Source: an uncultured Paracoccaceae bacterium (lineage in GTDB: Bacteria; Pseudomonadota; Alphaproteobacteria; Rhodobacterales; Rhodobacteraceae). From it: a DNA stretch of 64,000 nt. Shown here one piece after another: positions 44,891 to 54,378 of this stretch (position 1 is its first letter; each line of letters begins with the position of its first letter). The notes beneath the pieces are model-generated. The model saw only the letters and a program-made list of their open reading frames with translations, searched no databases and was not told where the DNA came from. The translations under genes and the position numbers were made by a program. The stretch spans positions 1 through 64,000 of the forward strand of contig CAJXSR010000003.1 in assembly GCA_913061275.1 (NCBI GenBank). Reading direction: 5' to 3'.

Positions 44891-45493
44891 ATGACCATAA
44901 TTGGATGTGCTGTATCTGTTTGGACACATCGAGTAACAATAACAAATTACTCGATTAAAAAAATTAAGAACAGTTCTTTTAAATCAATTACGGGTGAAGA
45001 CACTGGTCGTTCGTGGATTGAGAACTGGGGGGTTGATGGCTTTATTGTAGTTGAAATATTAGCAAACAAGAATATTTTAGATTTAACGAATAAGCACTCA
45101 TTAAATTTTTATGTTGATGCATGGTTTTGTAAACAACCAAATAAGATAACTCATATGGGACAGCCTTCTTTGTTTGTTGAAGGTAAAAGCGTAAATAAAT
45201 GGAGCGTGACTTCTGCACTAACGGGAAAAAAACTCGATCAGATCCCTTTTAAATATAATGGTCAGACCGTCTATAAATATAATATTGTGTTGTATCAAAA
45301 TTGGGTAAAAGATTTACCTTTACCGGATGCATTTAAAAAAGACAAAAAACAAACTGTTTACCTAAAATATGATTTGAAAGACAATCCACAAGATATATGC
45401 ATATCATTATCGGGTGGAGGTATGACTTCAGAGATAAAATCTAATGTGATAATAATCCCTGCATCAGACATACAAAAAGTTTTTAAACAATAA
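44891..45493 (+). CDS. Orphan protein, possible lipoprotein, in an AT-rich insert
   Basis: I do not recognise this 200-residue protein. ATG 44891 gives MTIIGCAVSVW; reading in frame upstream to the stop at 44837 adds hydrophobic residues (KIRSLFVSFIC) that would complete a lipoprotein signal with TIIGC as lipobox, but no ATG, GTG or TTG is present there, only ATT/ATC/ATA codons. The rest is beta-rich with an SGGG motif near the end. Codons are much richer in A and T than in accA or plsC, suggesting transfer. The second orphan gene follows after 147 bases. Confidence 0.6.
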   Translation: MTIIGCAVSVWTHRVTITNYSIKKIKNSSFKSITGEDTGRSWIENWGVDGFIVVEILANKNILDLTNKHSLNFYVDAWFCKQPNKITHMGQPSLFVEGKSVNKWSVTSALTGKKLDQIPFKYNGQTVYKYNIVLYQNWVKDLPLPDAFKKDKKQTVYLKYDLKDNPQDICISLSGGGMTSEIKSNVIIIPASDIQKVFKQ

Positions 45494-45640
45494 TATTATG
45501 CTTTCGATTTAGCGCTACCTTATACACAAAGTCACAATCTTCATTTACATGTTGATGAAATTTATACTGCAAGATGGGTGGTTGTTGTTTTTGTATCTAA
45601 ATATAAGAACACCATTTCCTAAAAAATCTGGACATTAACT

Positions 45641-45991
45641 ATGAATGAAAAATGTAAGTTAACTAAGCTAGAAGCAGACGTACTAAACAAATCCTTAATG
45701 GAGTTTGTGACGCCCGCGCCAACATCTCATCAGCTTATCAATAATATTGAAGTTATTTCGCGCGAGTTTACAGGTAAGGGATTCTATACAGATTTTAAAG
45801 AGTCAACGCTGTTGAAAGTTTCTGATGAGCATTTCGAATTTACAGGCGGGGGCTGCGGTGCGGTATTAAATGCAGAAATTCTCGTAGGATTTCTTTTATT
45901 TATAAAAAAGGGTTATTTGTATTCGCTTGAAGGGTACACTTATTCCGACCCTTGGCCATCAGAAATCAAATCATTTACTATAGATGATTAA
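45641..45991 (+). CDS. Orphan small protein in an AT-rich insert
   Basis: A 116-residue acidic protein with no recognised family. It starts with a polar helical part (KLTKLEADVLNKSLMEF), has a GGGCGAVLNAEILVGFLLF stretch (about 67-85) that is hydrophobic but short for a membrane helix, and ends LEGYTYSDPWPSEIKSF-like, a pattern seen in several small proteins of unknown or immunity-type role; that link is only a guess. No clear ribosome site. AT-rich codons like its upstream neighbour. Confidence 0.5.
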   Translation: MNEKCKLTKLEADVLNKSLMEFVTPAPTSHQLINNIEVISREFTGKGFYTDFKESTLLKVSDEHFEFTGGGCGAVLNAEILVGFLLFIKKGYLYSLEGYTYSDPWPSEIKSFTIDD

Positions 45992-46118
45992 CTTGAGTTT
46001 AAATCAATATATCGGTGAAGTAATATTCGGGTGTGTATGGGCGCTGATTTTTTGTGAAAACACTTTAAAAACAACTTATTAACCCCATGTCCCAACTGGG
46101 ACATCCCAAAAACCTACC

Positions 46119-46730
46119 CTACCACATCGACCCTTTCGCCCGCTCTGGCCACTCTTTATCATAAGCATCACCATCAAAACCCTCGGCCTTTTGTGCCTGT
46201 AAAATCTGACCCGCCGATGGCAACGCGCTGATGTTTGGCCAATTTTCCACATCCCAAAGCCCTGCCCGCATCACAGCACGCGCGCATTGAAAATATATCT
46301 CTTCGATATGGATCACAATTACAGATCTAGGTTGCTTTCCTTTCACCACGAACCGTTCCAACAGGTCAGGTGCAACAGATATTTCCGCCCGCCCATTCAC
46401 CCGTGTCACAATATCAGAACCCTTGGTAAGCAGCATCAACGCCACACGCCCGTCACACACGATATTGCGCAGGCTGTCCATACGGTTATTACCCCGCCGA
46501 TCAGGCATCGCCAGTGTTTGCGCGTCCAGCTCAAACACCACCTCACCCACATCGCCACGCGGGCTGGCATCCACCCCTTCGGGGCCAACTGTTGCCAAGG
46601 CACAAAAATTGCTGGATGCAATCCATGCCCGATACTCAGGGGTAATAAGTGTTGCCACTTTTACCAAAGACGCAACACTTGGGGGGCCGTAAATTTGCTC
46701 TAGTTCTGCAATGTCTTTAAGAATTGTCAT
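46119..46730 (-). CDS. Pyridoxamine 5'-phosphate oxidase family (FMN-binding split barrel) protein
   Basis: A 203-residue protein with the split-barrel blocks FCALATVGPEGVDASPRGD (43-61) and RRGNNRMDSLRNIV (about 79-92), and later VIHIEEIYFQCARAVMRA. This is the MSMEG_1061-type FMN-dependent subgroup, not true PdxH. It probably binds a flavin and reduces a small molecule; substrate unknown. It abuts plsC with no gap, which suggests coupled translation. Confidence 0.85.
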   Translation of the reverse strand: MTILKDIAELEQIYGPPSVASLVKVATLITPEYRAWIASSNFCALATVGPEGVDASPRGDVGEVVFELDAQTLAMPDRRGNNRMDSLRNIVCDGRVALMLLTKGSDIVTRVNGRAEISVAPDLLERFVVKGKQPRSVIVIHIEEIYFQCARAVMRAGLWDVENWPNISALPSAGQILQAQKAEGFDGDAYDKEWPERAKGSMW

Positions 46731-47462
46731 TCAACTCACCTTAAACCCTGCCTCTTCCATCAACTTATTTGACGCAGTTTCTATCCGTGTTTCCAGCTCT
46801 TTTGTGAAAACTTCCAACTTCAACCCGTCTGGCATCGGTTCAAGATATTCAAAAACCACAACACCCGGATGCCGCAACAGGCCGCGTTTGGGCCAGAAAA
46901 CACCTGCGTTGGTTGCCACAGGAATACACGGCTTGCCCATACGTTCACAGATCACAGCCGCACCGATTTTATAGGGTTTAAACGTTCCGGGCGGCACACG
47001 CGTGCCTTGCGGATAAATCACAAGTTGTGACGGATCGCCCGCGTTACGTTCAATCCCTTTCATCATCTGCCCAACCGCTTTTGACTTGTCACCACGCTTC
47101 ACGGGGGCCGCCCCAATACGCATGGCGTAAAACCCTAGGATCGGTGCCCATTTCAATTCGCGTTTCATCACGTAATTGGCCCGTGGCAACAAATACATAT
47201 GCAAAATAACATCCAGAAAAGACTGGTGCTTTGACGCAATCACAATATCACCTGTGGGAACTTCACCGCGTATTTCATAGGTAATACCGCATAAAACCCG
47301 CGCCAGCCACAAAACCGTAACACAATACAGCTTCATAACCTTATAGGCCCAATTACGGGACAGACCTGCAGGAATGGCCCCCAGAACACCTAAAACCAGC
47401 ATAGCGACATACATCAGAACGATGAACAGAATAGATCTGATGTACTGTGAAATTAAACCCAT
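46731..47462 (-). CDS. plsC: 1-acyl-sn-glycerol-3-phosphate acyltransferase
   Basis: A 243-residue membrane enzyme that makes phosphatidic acid. N-terminal hydrophobic helices (about 9-31) precede the HX4D catalytic motif HQSFLD (in SKHQSFLDVI, about 78-87), and YPQGTRVPPG (about 150-159) is the second motif for glycerol phosphate. Abuts ftsX on one side and the PPOX gene on the other. Confidence 0.93.
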   Translation of the reverse strand: MGLISQYIRSILFIVLMYVAMLVLGVLGAIPAGLSRNWAYKVMKLYCVTVLWLARVLCGITYEIRGEVPTGDIVIASKHQSFLDVILHMYLLPRANYVMKRELKWAPILGFYAMRIGAAPVKRGDKSKAVGQMMKGIERNAGDPSQLVIYPQGTRVPPGTFKPYKIGAAVICERMGKPCIPVATNAGVFWPKRGLLRHPGVVVFEYLEPMPDGLKLEVFTKELETRIETASNKLMEEAGFKVS

Positions 47463-48377
47463 TTATGAAATCCTTTTCAATGCACGAAGTGCGGCACTGC
47501 GTGTGGCCCAAAACGCCACAAATGCAGCAAGAGGTGGAATAATTAGCGGCAACAACCAATGCCAACCTTCAAAGCCCAACCCTGTTAAAAATGCGCCTTC
47601 CTCTGCCGCAGCGGGCAAAAAGAATATCGCCAACATACTGGCCCCAGTACCGATAAAAGCACCCACCAAAGCGCGCAAAGTATAGCGGCGCACAAAGGCC
47701 CGCGCGATATAAACATCACGCGCACCTACAAGGCGCAAAACAGATATGACCTGACCGTTTGCAGCCAATGCAGATTGTGCTGAAAGAGTTATCATCGCGG
47801 CAGTCGATGCTGTTATCAACACTATGGCAACCGCACCCAAAGACCGCAATCGGTTCGCAGCTGTCACCAAAGGCCTACGCCATCTTGTATGATCGTCCAA
47901 AATTGCCCCGGGTGCCTCGGCACTTAAACGTAAGCGCAGCCCTTCCATATCTGGGCCGTTGTCAGCTTCTACAACCTCTACCAATCGTGGGATCGGCAGG
48001 TTTTCCAATGGCAGATCAGGGCCAAACCACGGCTCTAATAAGCGGCGTTGTTCTGCGTCAGTCATCACCCGTGCGGTAGCAATACCCGATGTGGTTTCCA
48101 GCACATTCATCACTGCAGCTAATTGCGCCTGCATTTGCCCTTCGGGGGCAGAAATACGGATTGTTGTTGTGCGGGTTAATTCACCCGACCAGCGATCGGC
48201 AAGTCGCCCTGTTGCCAGTGACAACGCCATTGCAAACACTGCCAGAAACGCCATAGAGGCGGCAGTGAATGTGGTAAGGTTTGCAGTATAACCCGATGGT
48301 GGTACAACTTTATCTGCAGATTTGTCGCCCGATAAAATAACCTTCATGTTACCCAGAAATACAGACAGCCCGCTCAT
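47463..48377 (-). CDS. ftsX: Cell division protein FtsX
   Basis: A 304-residue permease-like subunit of the FtsEX complex. One membrane segment near 37-58, an extracytoplasmic domain (about 60-170), then three further segments in the last 130 residues. In other bacteria FtsEX activates peptidoglycan hydrolases at the division site. It overlaps ftsE by 4 bases. Confidence 0.9.
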   Translation of the reverse strand: MSGLSVFLGNMKVILSGDKSADKVVPPSGYTANLTTFTAASMAFLAVFAMALSLATGRLADRWSGELTRTTTIRISAPEGQMQAQLAAVMNVLETTSGIATARVMTDAEQRRLLEPWFGPDLPLENLPIPRLVEVVEADNGPDMEGLRLRLSAEAPGAILDDHTRWRRPLVTAANRLRSLGAVAIVLITASTAAMITLSAQSALAANGQVISVLRLVGARDVYIARAFVRRYTLRALVGAFIGTGASMLAIFFLPAAAEEGAFLTGLGFEGWHWLLPLIIPPLAAFVAFWATRSAALRALKRIS

Positions 48378-49051
48378 AAGTCCGCACCTGCTTGTTGCAC
48401 CCGATAATTTGCAATGCGCAAAACCCGCGTTGCCACTTGTGCTTTAGCCATACGTATTAATTGCAAATCATGGGTCGCAATAATTACAGTTTTACCCATT
48501 TTGTTCAGCTCGACCAATAGCGTTAGAATTTTCTGTGCCATTTCCCAATCCAAGTTCCCTGTGGGTTCATCTGCCAAAATCAAATCAGGCGACATCACAA
48601 CTGCACGGGCTAAAGCGGCACGTTGGCGTTCCCCACTGGATAGTTCGGGGGGTAATGCGTTCATATGCGACGACAAACCAACCCATGAAATCAAGTCTTG
48701 GAAATTGGCATCATCCAATTCCCCAGCGCGTCCAGATACCTGCAAGGGCATGCGTATATTATCCATCATCGTCAAATGGTCGATAAACTTACAATCTTGG
48801 TGTACGACGCCAATTCTGCGTCTGATTTGCGCTATATCTTCACGATGCAACCCACGAACATCCCGATCTAATATACGAAGGGTTCCGCGCGTCGGCATCA
48901 GTGCTTGATAGCACAGTCGCAAAAACGTGGTTTTACCCGATCCAGAAGGACCTGTAAGAAAATAAAAGCTGCCAGGGGCCACATCTAGATTAACTTCCGT
49001 TAAAATATCACGACCACCATAACTAAAGCCTGCGTCTTGTAATTGCAGCAC
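48374..49051 (-). CDS. ftsE: Cell division ATP-binding protein FtsE
   Basis: A 225-residue ABC ATPase. Walker A GPSGSGKTT is at 35-43, the Q-loop at VVHQDCKFI, the signature LSSGERQRAALARAV (second Ser instead of Gly), and Walker B LILADEPTGNLD. Forms the membrane complex with FtsX. Divergent from the zinc-ribbon gene. Confidence 0.95.
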   Translation of the reverse strand: MLQLQDAGFSYGGRDILTEVNLDVAPGSFYFLTGPSGSGKTTFLRLCYQALMPTRGTLRILDRDVRGLHREDIAQIRRRIGVVHQDCKFIDHLTMMDNIRMPLQVSGRAGELDDANFQDLISWVGLSSHMNALPPELSSGERQRAALARAVVMSPDLILADEPTGNLDWEMAQKILTLLVELNKMGKTVIIATHDLQLIRMAKAQVATRVLRIANYRVQQAGADL

Positions 49052-49214
49052 TGCCCACTCCGAATCTTGTTTTGGGTATCATCTATTACCTTTACCTCTC
49101 TTGCAATCGTTACAAAAGCTTACAAATACTTGGAATAAACAGCTTTCCTAGCTACAAGGGATATGAGGAAAGATTCGATCAGCTTATTGATCGGGCAGCA
49201 AGAACGGGGAACAC

Positions 49215-50510
49215 ATGCGGCTGATTTGCCCAAACTGCGTCGCTCAGTACGAAGTCGACGAGGATGTCATTCCACCTGAAGGGCGGGATGTGCAATGCGC
49301 AAACTGTGGCCACAATTGGTTTCAGGACTCGTTAAAGATGCTTTCAACAGAAGCCGCTGATATTTCCGAAAACGGCGATCCTGATAGTGATGTGCCCGCT
49401 GAGCTTTTCAATGATCTGGAAGGTAAACTGGACAGCCAGTTCATAAGCACACGTGCACAGACAGCCCCCCAACCAGATACTATAGAACCAGAAGTTGCCA
49501 GCGACGATTTTCAAGTTGAACGCGCAGCCGCCATGCCCTCTAGCAAGCTAGATCAAGAAGCCCTTGATATGCTGCGTGCCGAGGCTGAATATTCCAGCGG
49601 TGAAAAACCGCCCGCGGTTACACAAGAAGAAATAACTGCGCCTGACCCAGAACCTACGGTTGAAGAAGAACCTGTATCAAAAGTTGAAGAACCCCCTGTC
49701 GTTCCTGTAGAACAACCGACAAAGGCCGATGCGGTTAATAATGATTTGGATGAAATTCGCCGACGCATTATGGAAATGGAAACCCATGAGCCAGAACCAG
49801 CATCAGAGCAACAATCCGAAGACCTTAAACAACCTTTAGAGCAAGAACCTTTACCAGAACCTGCGGAAATGCCTATCGTTCCCGAAGAAGTAAATGCGCC
49901 AACTGATGAAGAGCCAGTTCAGGCACAACCAGTCTTAGATAGTGACAACCCATTTTCCAGACCTGCACGCAGGCAAACCCAAAATGCAGATCGCACAGAA
50001 AAGCAATACGAAGAAAACATCCCCCAGGAAGCACCTGTGGAACATGTTGCAAACGATCCTGTGGATGAGGCAGCTATAGAGGCTGTTGCAGACCCAGATG
50101 AAACTGCGGCCCCAACTGACACTCCATTTCGCAAAGTTAGTTCTGCAAACAACCCTGACAAACAAGATGATCTTTCTGGCGATTCCAAAGAACCTAATAC
50201 TTCGCGCAAAGATATGTTGCCAGACATTGATGTGCTTAGTTCTGAAATTGCCCAAGAAGCTGAACAAACGACATATGTACATCAACCAGTTGAAGATAAA
50301 TCCAAGAAAGCCAAAACGGGTTTCTTCAAAGGTTTCGTATATGCGTTATTATTGTATGGAATAATTGCGGTTATATACCTGCAAAAAGGTTTGATTGTTG
50401 AATATGTGCCACAAGCAGAAGGTGTGTTGAACTTCTTATCCACTGCTGTCGAAAAAGGGGCCGCACTAATAAGCCCGATTGTGGATATGATAAAACAGCT
50501 TATCGGGTAG
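49215..50510 (+). CDS. MJ0042-type zinc-ribbon protein with long acidic linker and C-terminal membrane segment
   Basis: A 431-residue protein. Cys5, Cys8, Cys28 and Cys31 form the zinc ribbon (MRLICPNCVAQYEV...CANCGHNWFQ). A low-complexity linker of over 300 residues follows, rich in Glu, Pro, Ala and Gln, probably unfolded. One membrane helix (about 373-390, GFVYALLLYGIIAVIYL) leads to a short C-terminal tail in the periplasm. The zinc end would thus be cytosolic. Such proteins are common next to ftsEX or in alphaproteobacteria generally, with unknown roles. Convergent with TIGR02302. Confidence 0.85.
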   Translation: MRLICPNCVAQYEVDEDVIPPEGRDVQCANCGHNWFQDSLKMLSTEAADISENGDPDSDVPAELFNDLEGKLDSQFISTRAQTAPQPDTIEPEVASDDFQVERAAAMPSSKLDQEALDMLRAEAEYSSGEKPPAVTQEEITAPDPEPTVEEEPVSKVEEPPVVPVEQPTKADAVNNDLDEIRRRIMEMETHEPEPASEQQSEDLKQPLEQEPLPEPAEMPIVPEEVNAPTDEEPVQAQPVLDSDNPFSRPARRQTQNADRTEKQYEENIPQEAPVEHVANDPVDEAAIEAVADPDETAAPTDTPFRKVSSANNPDKQDDLSGDSKEPNTSRKDMLPDIDVLSSEIAQEAEQTTYVHQPVEDKSKKAKTGFFKGFVYALLLYGIIAVIYLQKGLIVEYVPQAEGVLNFLSTAVEKGAALISPIVDMIKQLIG

Positions 50511-50528
50511 CGTTCAAAACCAGCAGGC

Positions 50529-53081
50529 CTAAAATCTGTCCAGCAAACGTTCCAAATAATCCAGCTCTTGTTGTGGGCGTTCGCGTTCGCCTGTTCTGCG
50601 GCGAATTTCCTTTAGGATGTCTTTAGAACGCTGTAATTGCTCATTTGAATGCAATAGTTGTTGGTTGGTTTGTGCGTTTCTTGGGTTTTTTGTTGAACGC
50701 CCCAGCGGATCTTGCCCGTCGGGCCCCACAGTTTCACCATTTTGCTGGCCTTCGCGGGATTGCCCGCGTTCGGCTTGCTGATTGGCTTCATTTAATTGGC
50801 GCATCCCATTACGTAATGCTTCAACCGCGTCCGCCTGATTATCCAGCGCATCAGCGCCACGTCCTTGTTCTAGATTATCCCGCGCTTGCCCCATTTGGCG
50901 TTCTGCTTCTCGCAATGCATCGCGTGCGGCTTGTCCTGCCTCACTGTCATCAGCACCCAAATTCCCCAGTTGCTTATCCACCATGTCACGCAGGGCTTCT
51001 TGGCGTTTGGCCAAATCGCTTTGCGCACCTGATTGTTGCCCCGATTGCCCCTGTTCTTGGCCTTCTTGTTGGCCTTCTTGATTTTGCCCTTGCTGTTCAC
51101 CTTCTTGGTTTTGACCGTCTTGATTGCGGTTAAATTCATCTTGCATCTGTTGAAAATTTTCATCCGCAAGCTCTTGTTGTTCTTGCAAACTGTCTTGCAA
51201 ACCCTCGCCAGAATTTTCGCCAGCATCACCGTTTTGCGGATCACCTTGTGTGACTTGCATATTTTCCAGCATCTGCTGTAATTGATCCATCAGTGCCTGC
51301 GCTTCATCCATGCGGCCCTGTTCCATCAATTCCTGAATTCTATCCATCATTTCCTGAATCATTTCAGGTGAAACTTGTTGGATGTTTTCATTCCCAGCCT
51401 GTTGGTCTTGGTCTTGTGGTTGGGCGTTTTCGGCCAGTTGGCGCAAATATTCATCTGTTGCCTTACGCAATTCATCCATTAGCTCGGCTATTTCTTCATC
51501 GGTCGCACCGTTTTTCATCGCCTCTGAAAGACGCTCTTGTGCGCGCTTTAATCGCTCGGCTGCATCCGATAGATCACCATCCTCTATTAACAATGCCGCA
51601 CGCCATAACGTTTCGGCCATATCAACCTGTATTGCATCTGCAATCGGACGGTTTTCAGTATATCCGATACGCCGAATAACCGCGCGCACCATCAAATATG
51701 CCCGCGCATTTTGAAATCCATCCTGTGGTAAATAGGTCAAGGTCTTAAGGATCATCGCCGCACGATCTACATTGGCTCTGTTCCACAATACATCACGGCG
51801 TTGTTCAGCCAAAGCACCCGCAAGCGTGTCAAAAAATCGCTTTCCTGGCATCATCATGAAAACGGGCTCTATTGTGCCTGTTTGACCTGCTGCATCTGTT
51901 ACATTTAACGTTATCTTAACAGGCAAACCAGCCCATGGGTGTTCAGCTAAGTTTTCAACTACAGTTTCAGTAAAATCTTTAACGTCTGCATGAAACGGAA
52001 CAGGCAAATCAAACTTGATCGGCGCAAGGGTTTCAGGATCTGCGGTCAGCCCATAGCGACGATCGACCTTATCAAGATCAAGCGTAATTTCCACCACACC
52101 GCCTGTAATTCCATAATCGTCTGTCGTTGCATATGGTATTTGAATAGAACCTTGAACCGTGCGCGATATTTCATCTGTTAAGGTCACACTGGGGCGCATA
52201 TCAGGGATCATATCAATGTCCCATTGCGCGATTGTTTTATATCCCGACTGTAATGCCAACATTCCAGATTTAGACAGTATGAAACTGCTTTCAGTTGACA
52301 GCTTACGCGCGTTTTCAGTTAACTCAGATACATCACTGACAATATCCAGCTCTATTCCGCTGTAATTACGTAAAACAATTTCTGTTCCCTCTGGCAGTTG
52401 CAATAGCCTTTCAGGTTCAATCTTATTCAGATAAATAGAAGGAAAGCCCGTATATGCAGGCGGTTCTGCCCAAGCTTCATAGCTTACAGTTTGGCCAGTT
52501 GTACCACTTGCCAAATCTTGTAGCGTTACCAACAATGATTGTTCTGAGTTGGCGCGGCCAAAAAATACCGCTGAGCAGAAAAACAACAATACAATCAAGC
52601 GCAATGCCCAAGGGTCTCTTTTGGATAGTCTAACGTGTGGTACTGCAACTTGCGATTTTTGTGCAAGCTTCGCCATGCGACTTTGGTGCAGCTGCCATAA
52701 TTCCAATGAAGCTTCATCATTCGCGCCCAGATAAACTTTATCAACCAGACTGGTAACAGGGCTGCCCGCAACCTGTGCATCTAACCGTGCAATAGCATCA
52801 TTTTGGCGGGCAGGAATAAATGCGCAAATACCGCGTATCACAAAAGCGACCAGCCCGATTGTCAATATCAGGTAAAAACCAATATCAAACGGGGTGGGAA
52901 TAAGCGCATGCATCTGCCATATCAAAAAACCTAGTATAGCAAGCAACACAACAGCACTGGCCCAAAAAGTACGGGCAAACCGTTCAATATTTGCCGCCAG
53001 CCCAGACGCAAATATTTTGACCCTCATCGATCTGTTCAATGAAGCTATACGTTGTTTTTTATCTATCTCTGGCTGAACCAT
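50529..53081 (-). CDS. TIGR02302 family membrane protein with Gln-rich C-terminus
   Basis: An 850-residue protein. Three membrane segments lie in the first 175 residues (about 38-56, 64-85, 160-175), followed by an extracytoplasmic domain of beta-type and a helical stretch (ERAAMIL to EELMDELRKA). From about 560 to 800 the protein is extremely rich in Gln, Gly, Glu and Asp, then ends with a helical RTGERERPQQELDYLERLL. This is the alphaproteobacterial TIGR02302 (DUF4175) architecture. Function unknown. ATG 53081 has GGAAAGG upstream; a TTG six codons earlier would put this inside. It follows lysA after 24 bases. Confidence 0.88.
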   Translation of the reverse strand: MVQPEIDKKQRIASLNRSMRVKIFASGLAANIERFARTFWASAVVLLAILGFLIWQMHALIPTPFDIGFYLILTIGLVAFVIRGICAFIPARQNDAIARLDAQVAGSPVTSLVDKVYLGANDEASLELWQLHQSRMAKLAQKSQVAVPHVRLSKRDPWALRLIVLLFFCSAVFFGRANSEQSLLVTLQDLASGTTGQTVSYEAWAEPPAYTGFPSIYLNKIEPERLLQLPEGTEIVLRNYSGIELDIVSDVSELTENARKLSTESSFILSKSGMLALQSGYKTIAQWDIDMIPDMRPSVTLTDEISRTVQGSIQIPYATTDDYGITGGVVEITLDLDKVDRRYGLTADPETLAPIKFDLPVPFHADVKDFTETVVENLAEHPWAGLPVKITLNVTDAAGQTGTIEPVFMMMPGKRFFDTLAGALAEQRRDVLWNRANVDRAAMILKTLTYLPQDGFQNARAYLMVRAVIRRIGYTENRPIADAIQVDMAETLWRAALLIEDGDLSDAAERLKRAQERLSEAMKNGATDEEIAELMDELRKATDEYLRQLAENAQPQDQDQQAGNENIQQVSPEMIQEMMDRIQELMEQGRMDEAQALMDQLQQMLENMQVTQGDPQNGDAGENSGEGLQDSLQEQQELADENFQQMQDEFNRNQDGQNQEGEQQGQNQEGQQEGQEQGQSGQQSGAQSDLAKRQEALRDMVDKQLGNLGADDSEAGQAARDALREAERQMGQARDNLEQGRGADALDNQADAVEALRNGMRQLNEANQQAERGQSREGQQNGETVGPDGQDPLGRSTKNPRNAQTNQQLLHSNEQLQRSKDILKEIRRRTGERERPQQELDYLERLLDRF

Positions 53082-53105
53082 CAGCCGCCTTTCCGTCAAA
53101 AGGCT

Positions 53106-54371
53106 CTAAAGCCACTCAGGAACCTTATCGCGATTTATCATCTCATCATAGCTAGGACGCGGGCGAATAACAGCAAATTGATCGCCACTAACCAGAACTT
53201 CGGGGATCATCGGGCGGGTATTATATTCCGACGACATTACCGCACCATAGGCACCAGCAGAACGAAACGCCACCAAACCACCATCCGCCACAGGCGGCAT
53301 ATCGCGATGTTTGGCAAAAGTATCACCCGTTTCACACACCGGGCCAACAATATCCACGGTCTTTAAATCCGCGCCGATTGTAGGTTCAATCACAGGGATA
53401 ATATCATGATGTGCTTCATACATCGCAGGACGAATAAGATCATTCATAGCCGCGTCGACAATCAAAAAATCGCGCGTCTCACCCGCTTTATTATAGATCA
53501 CAGACGTGACCATAATACCCGCGTTCCCCGCCACCAGACGGCCCGGTTCTATTTCTATTTCACAACCCAGATCACCTACAGTCTCACGAATAACCTGACC
53601 GTAATCCATCGGTAAAGGCGGGGCTTCATTGGAACGTGCATAAGGAATACCCAAACCACCGCCCAAATCCAGACGGCGGATATTGTGACCATCGCTCCGC
53701 AACTGTTCAGTCAGTTCACGCACTTTCAGGAACGCTGTTCGAAACGGTTCAAGGTCTGTTAACTGGCTGCCGATATGCACATCCACACCGATCACATCAA
53801 TGCCGTCCATAGCACCTGCAACCGCATAAACGCGGCGCGACTGTGCTATGGGAATGCCAAACTTGTTATCCGATTTTCCTGTGGCAATTTTCGCGTGTGT
53901 CTTGGCATCCACATCAGGATTTACCCGCAATGTAATTGGGGCTTTGACGCCCAATTCACAGGCAACCGCGTTCAAAACCGCCAGTTCTGGTTCACTTTCA
54001 ACATTGAATTGCCGAATGCCACCTTGCAACACGATGCGCATTTCATCGCGCGTCTTACCTATGCCCGAAAACACAATCCGATCCCCCGGAACACCCGCCG
54101 CTTTGGCCCGCAGATATTCGCCCACTGAAACCACATCCATGCCAGCACCCAAATCGCCCAGCACCTTTAGAACTGCGACATTGGAATTGGCTTTCACTGC
54201 ATAACAGACCAGATGATCCATACCTTCCAATGCCTCATCAAACACCCGAAAGTGCCGTTCAAGCGTGGCTTGCGAATAGGCATAAAATGGCGTGCCAACA
54301 CTGGCAGCTATTTCTGCAACAGAAACATCCTCGGCGTGTAGAACGCCCTGTTTATAAATAAAATGATCCAT
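53106..54371 (-). CDS. lysA: Diaminopimelate decarboxylase
   Basis: A 421-residue PLP enzyme, last step of lysine synthesis. In this numbering PLP Lys60 is in YAVKANSNVAVL, the glycine loop LDLGGGLGIPY (about 225-235) and the active-site Cys in GPVCETGDTFAKHR are in place. ATG 54371 starts MDHFIYKQGVLHAED; a longer in-frame start adds 24 residues with four Cys, untypical of the family. It sits in argH-lptM-DUF2834-lysA order as in other alphaproteobacteria. Confidence 0.96.
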   Translation of the reverse strand: MDHFIYKQGVLHAEDVSVAEIAASVGTPFYAYSQATLERHFRVFDEALEGMDHLVCYAVKANSNVAVLKVLGDLGAGMDVVSVGEYLRAKAAGVPGDRIVFSGIGKTRDEMRIVLQGGIRQFNVESEPELAVLNAVACELGVKAPITLRVNPDVDAKTHAKIATGKSDNKFGIPIAQSRRVYAVAGAMDGIDVIGVDVHIGSQLTDLEPFRTAFLKVRELTEQLRSDGHNIRRLDLGGGLGIPYARSNEAPPLPMDYGQVIRETVGDLGCEIEIEPGRLVAGNAGIMVTSVIYNKAGETRDFLIVDAAMNDLIRPAMYEAHHDIIPVIEPTIGADLKTVDIVGPVCETGDTFAKHRDMPPVADGGLVAFRSAGAYGAVMSSEYNTRPMIPEVLVSGDQFAVIRPRPSYDEMINRDKVPEWL

Positions 54372-54378
54372 AGGTTCC

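Noticed and set aside
50870-51244. Repetitive Gln-rich stretch as a tandem DNA repeat or CRISPR-like array
   Set aside because: Repeats come from Gln/Glu/Gly codons in the TIGR02302 protein and have no constant unit or spacers.
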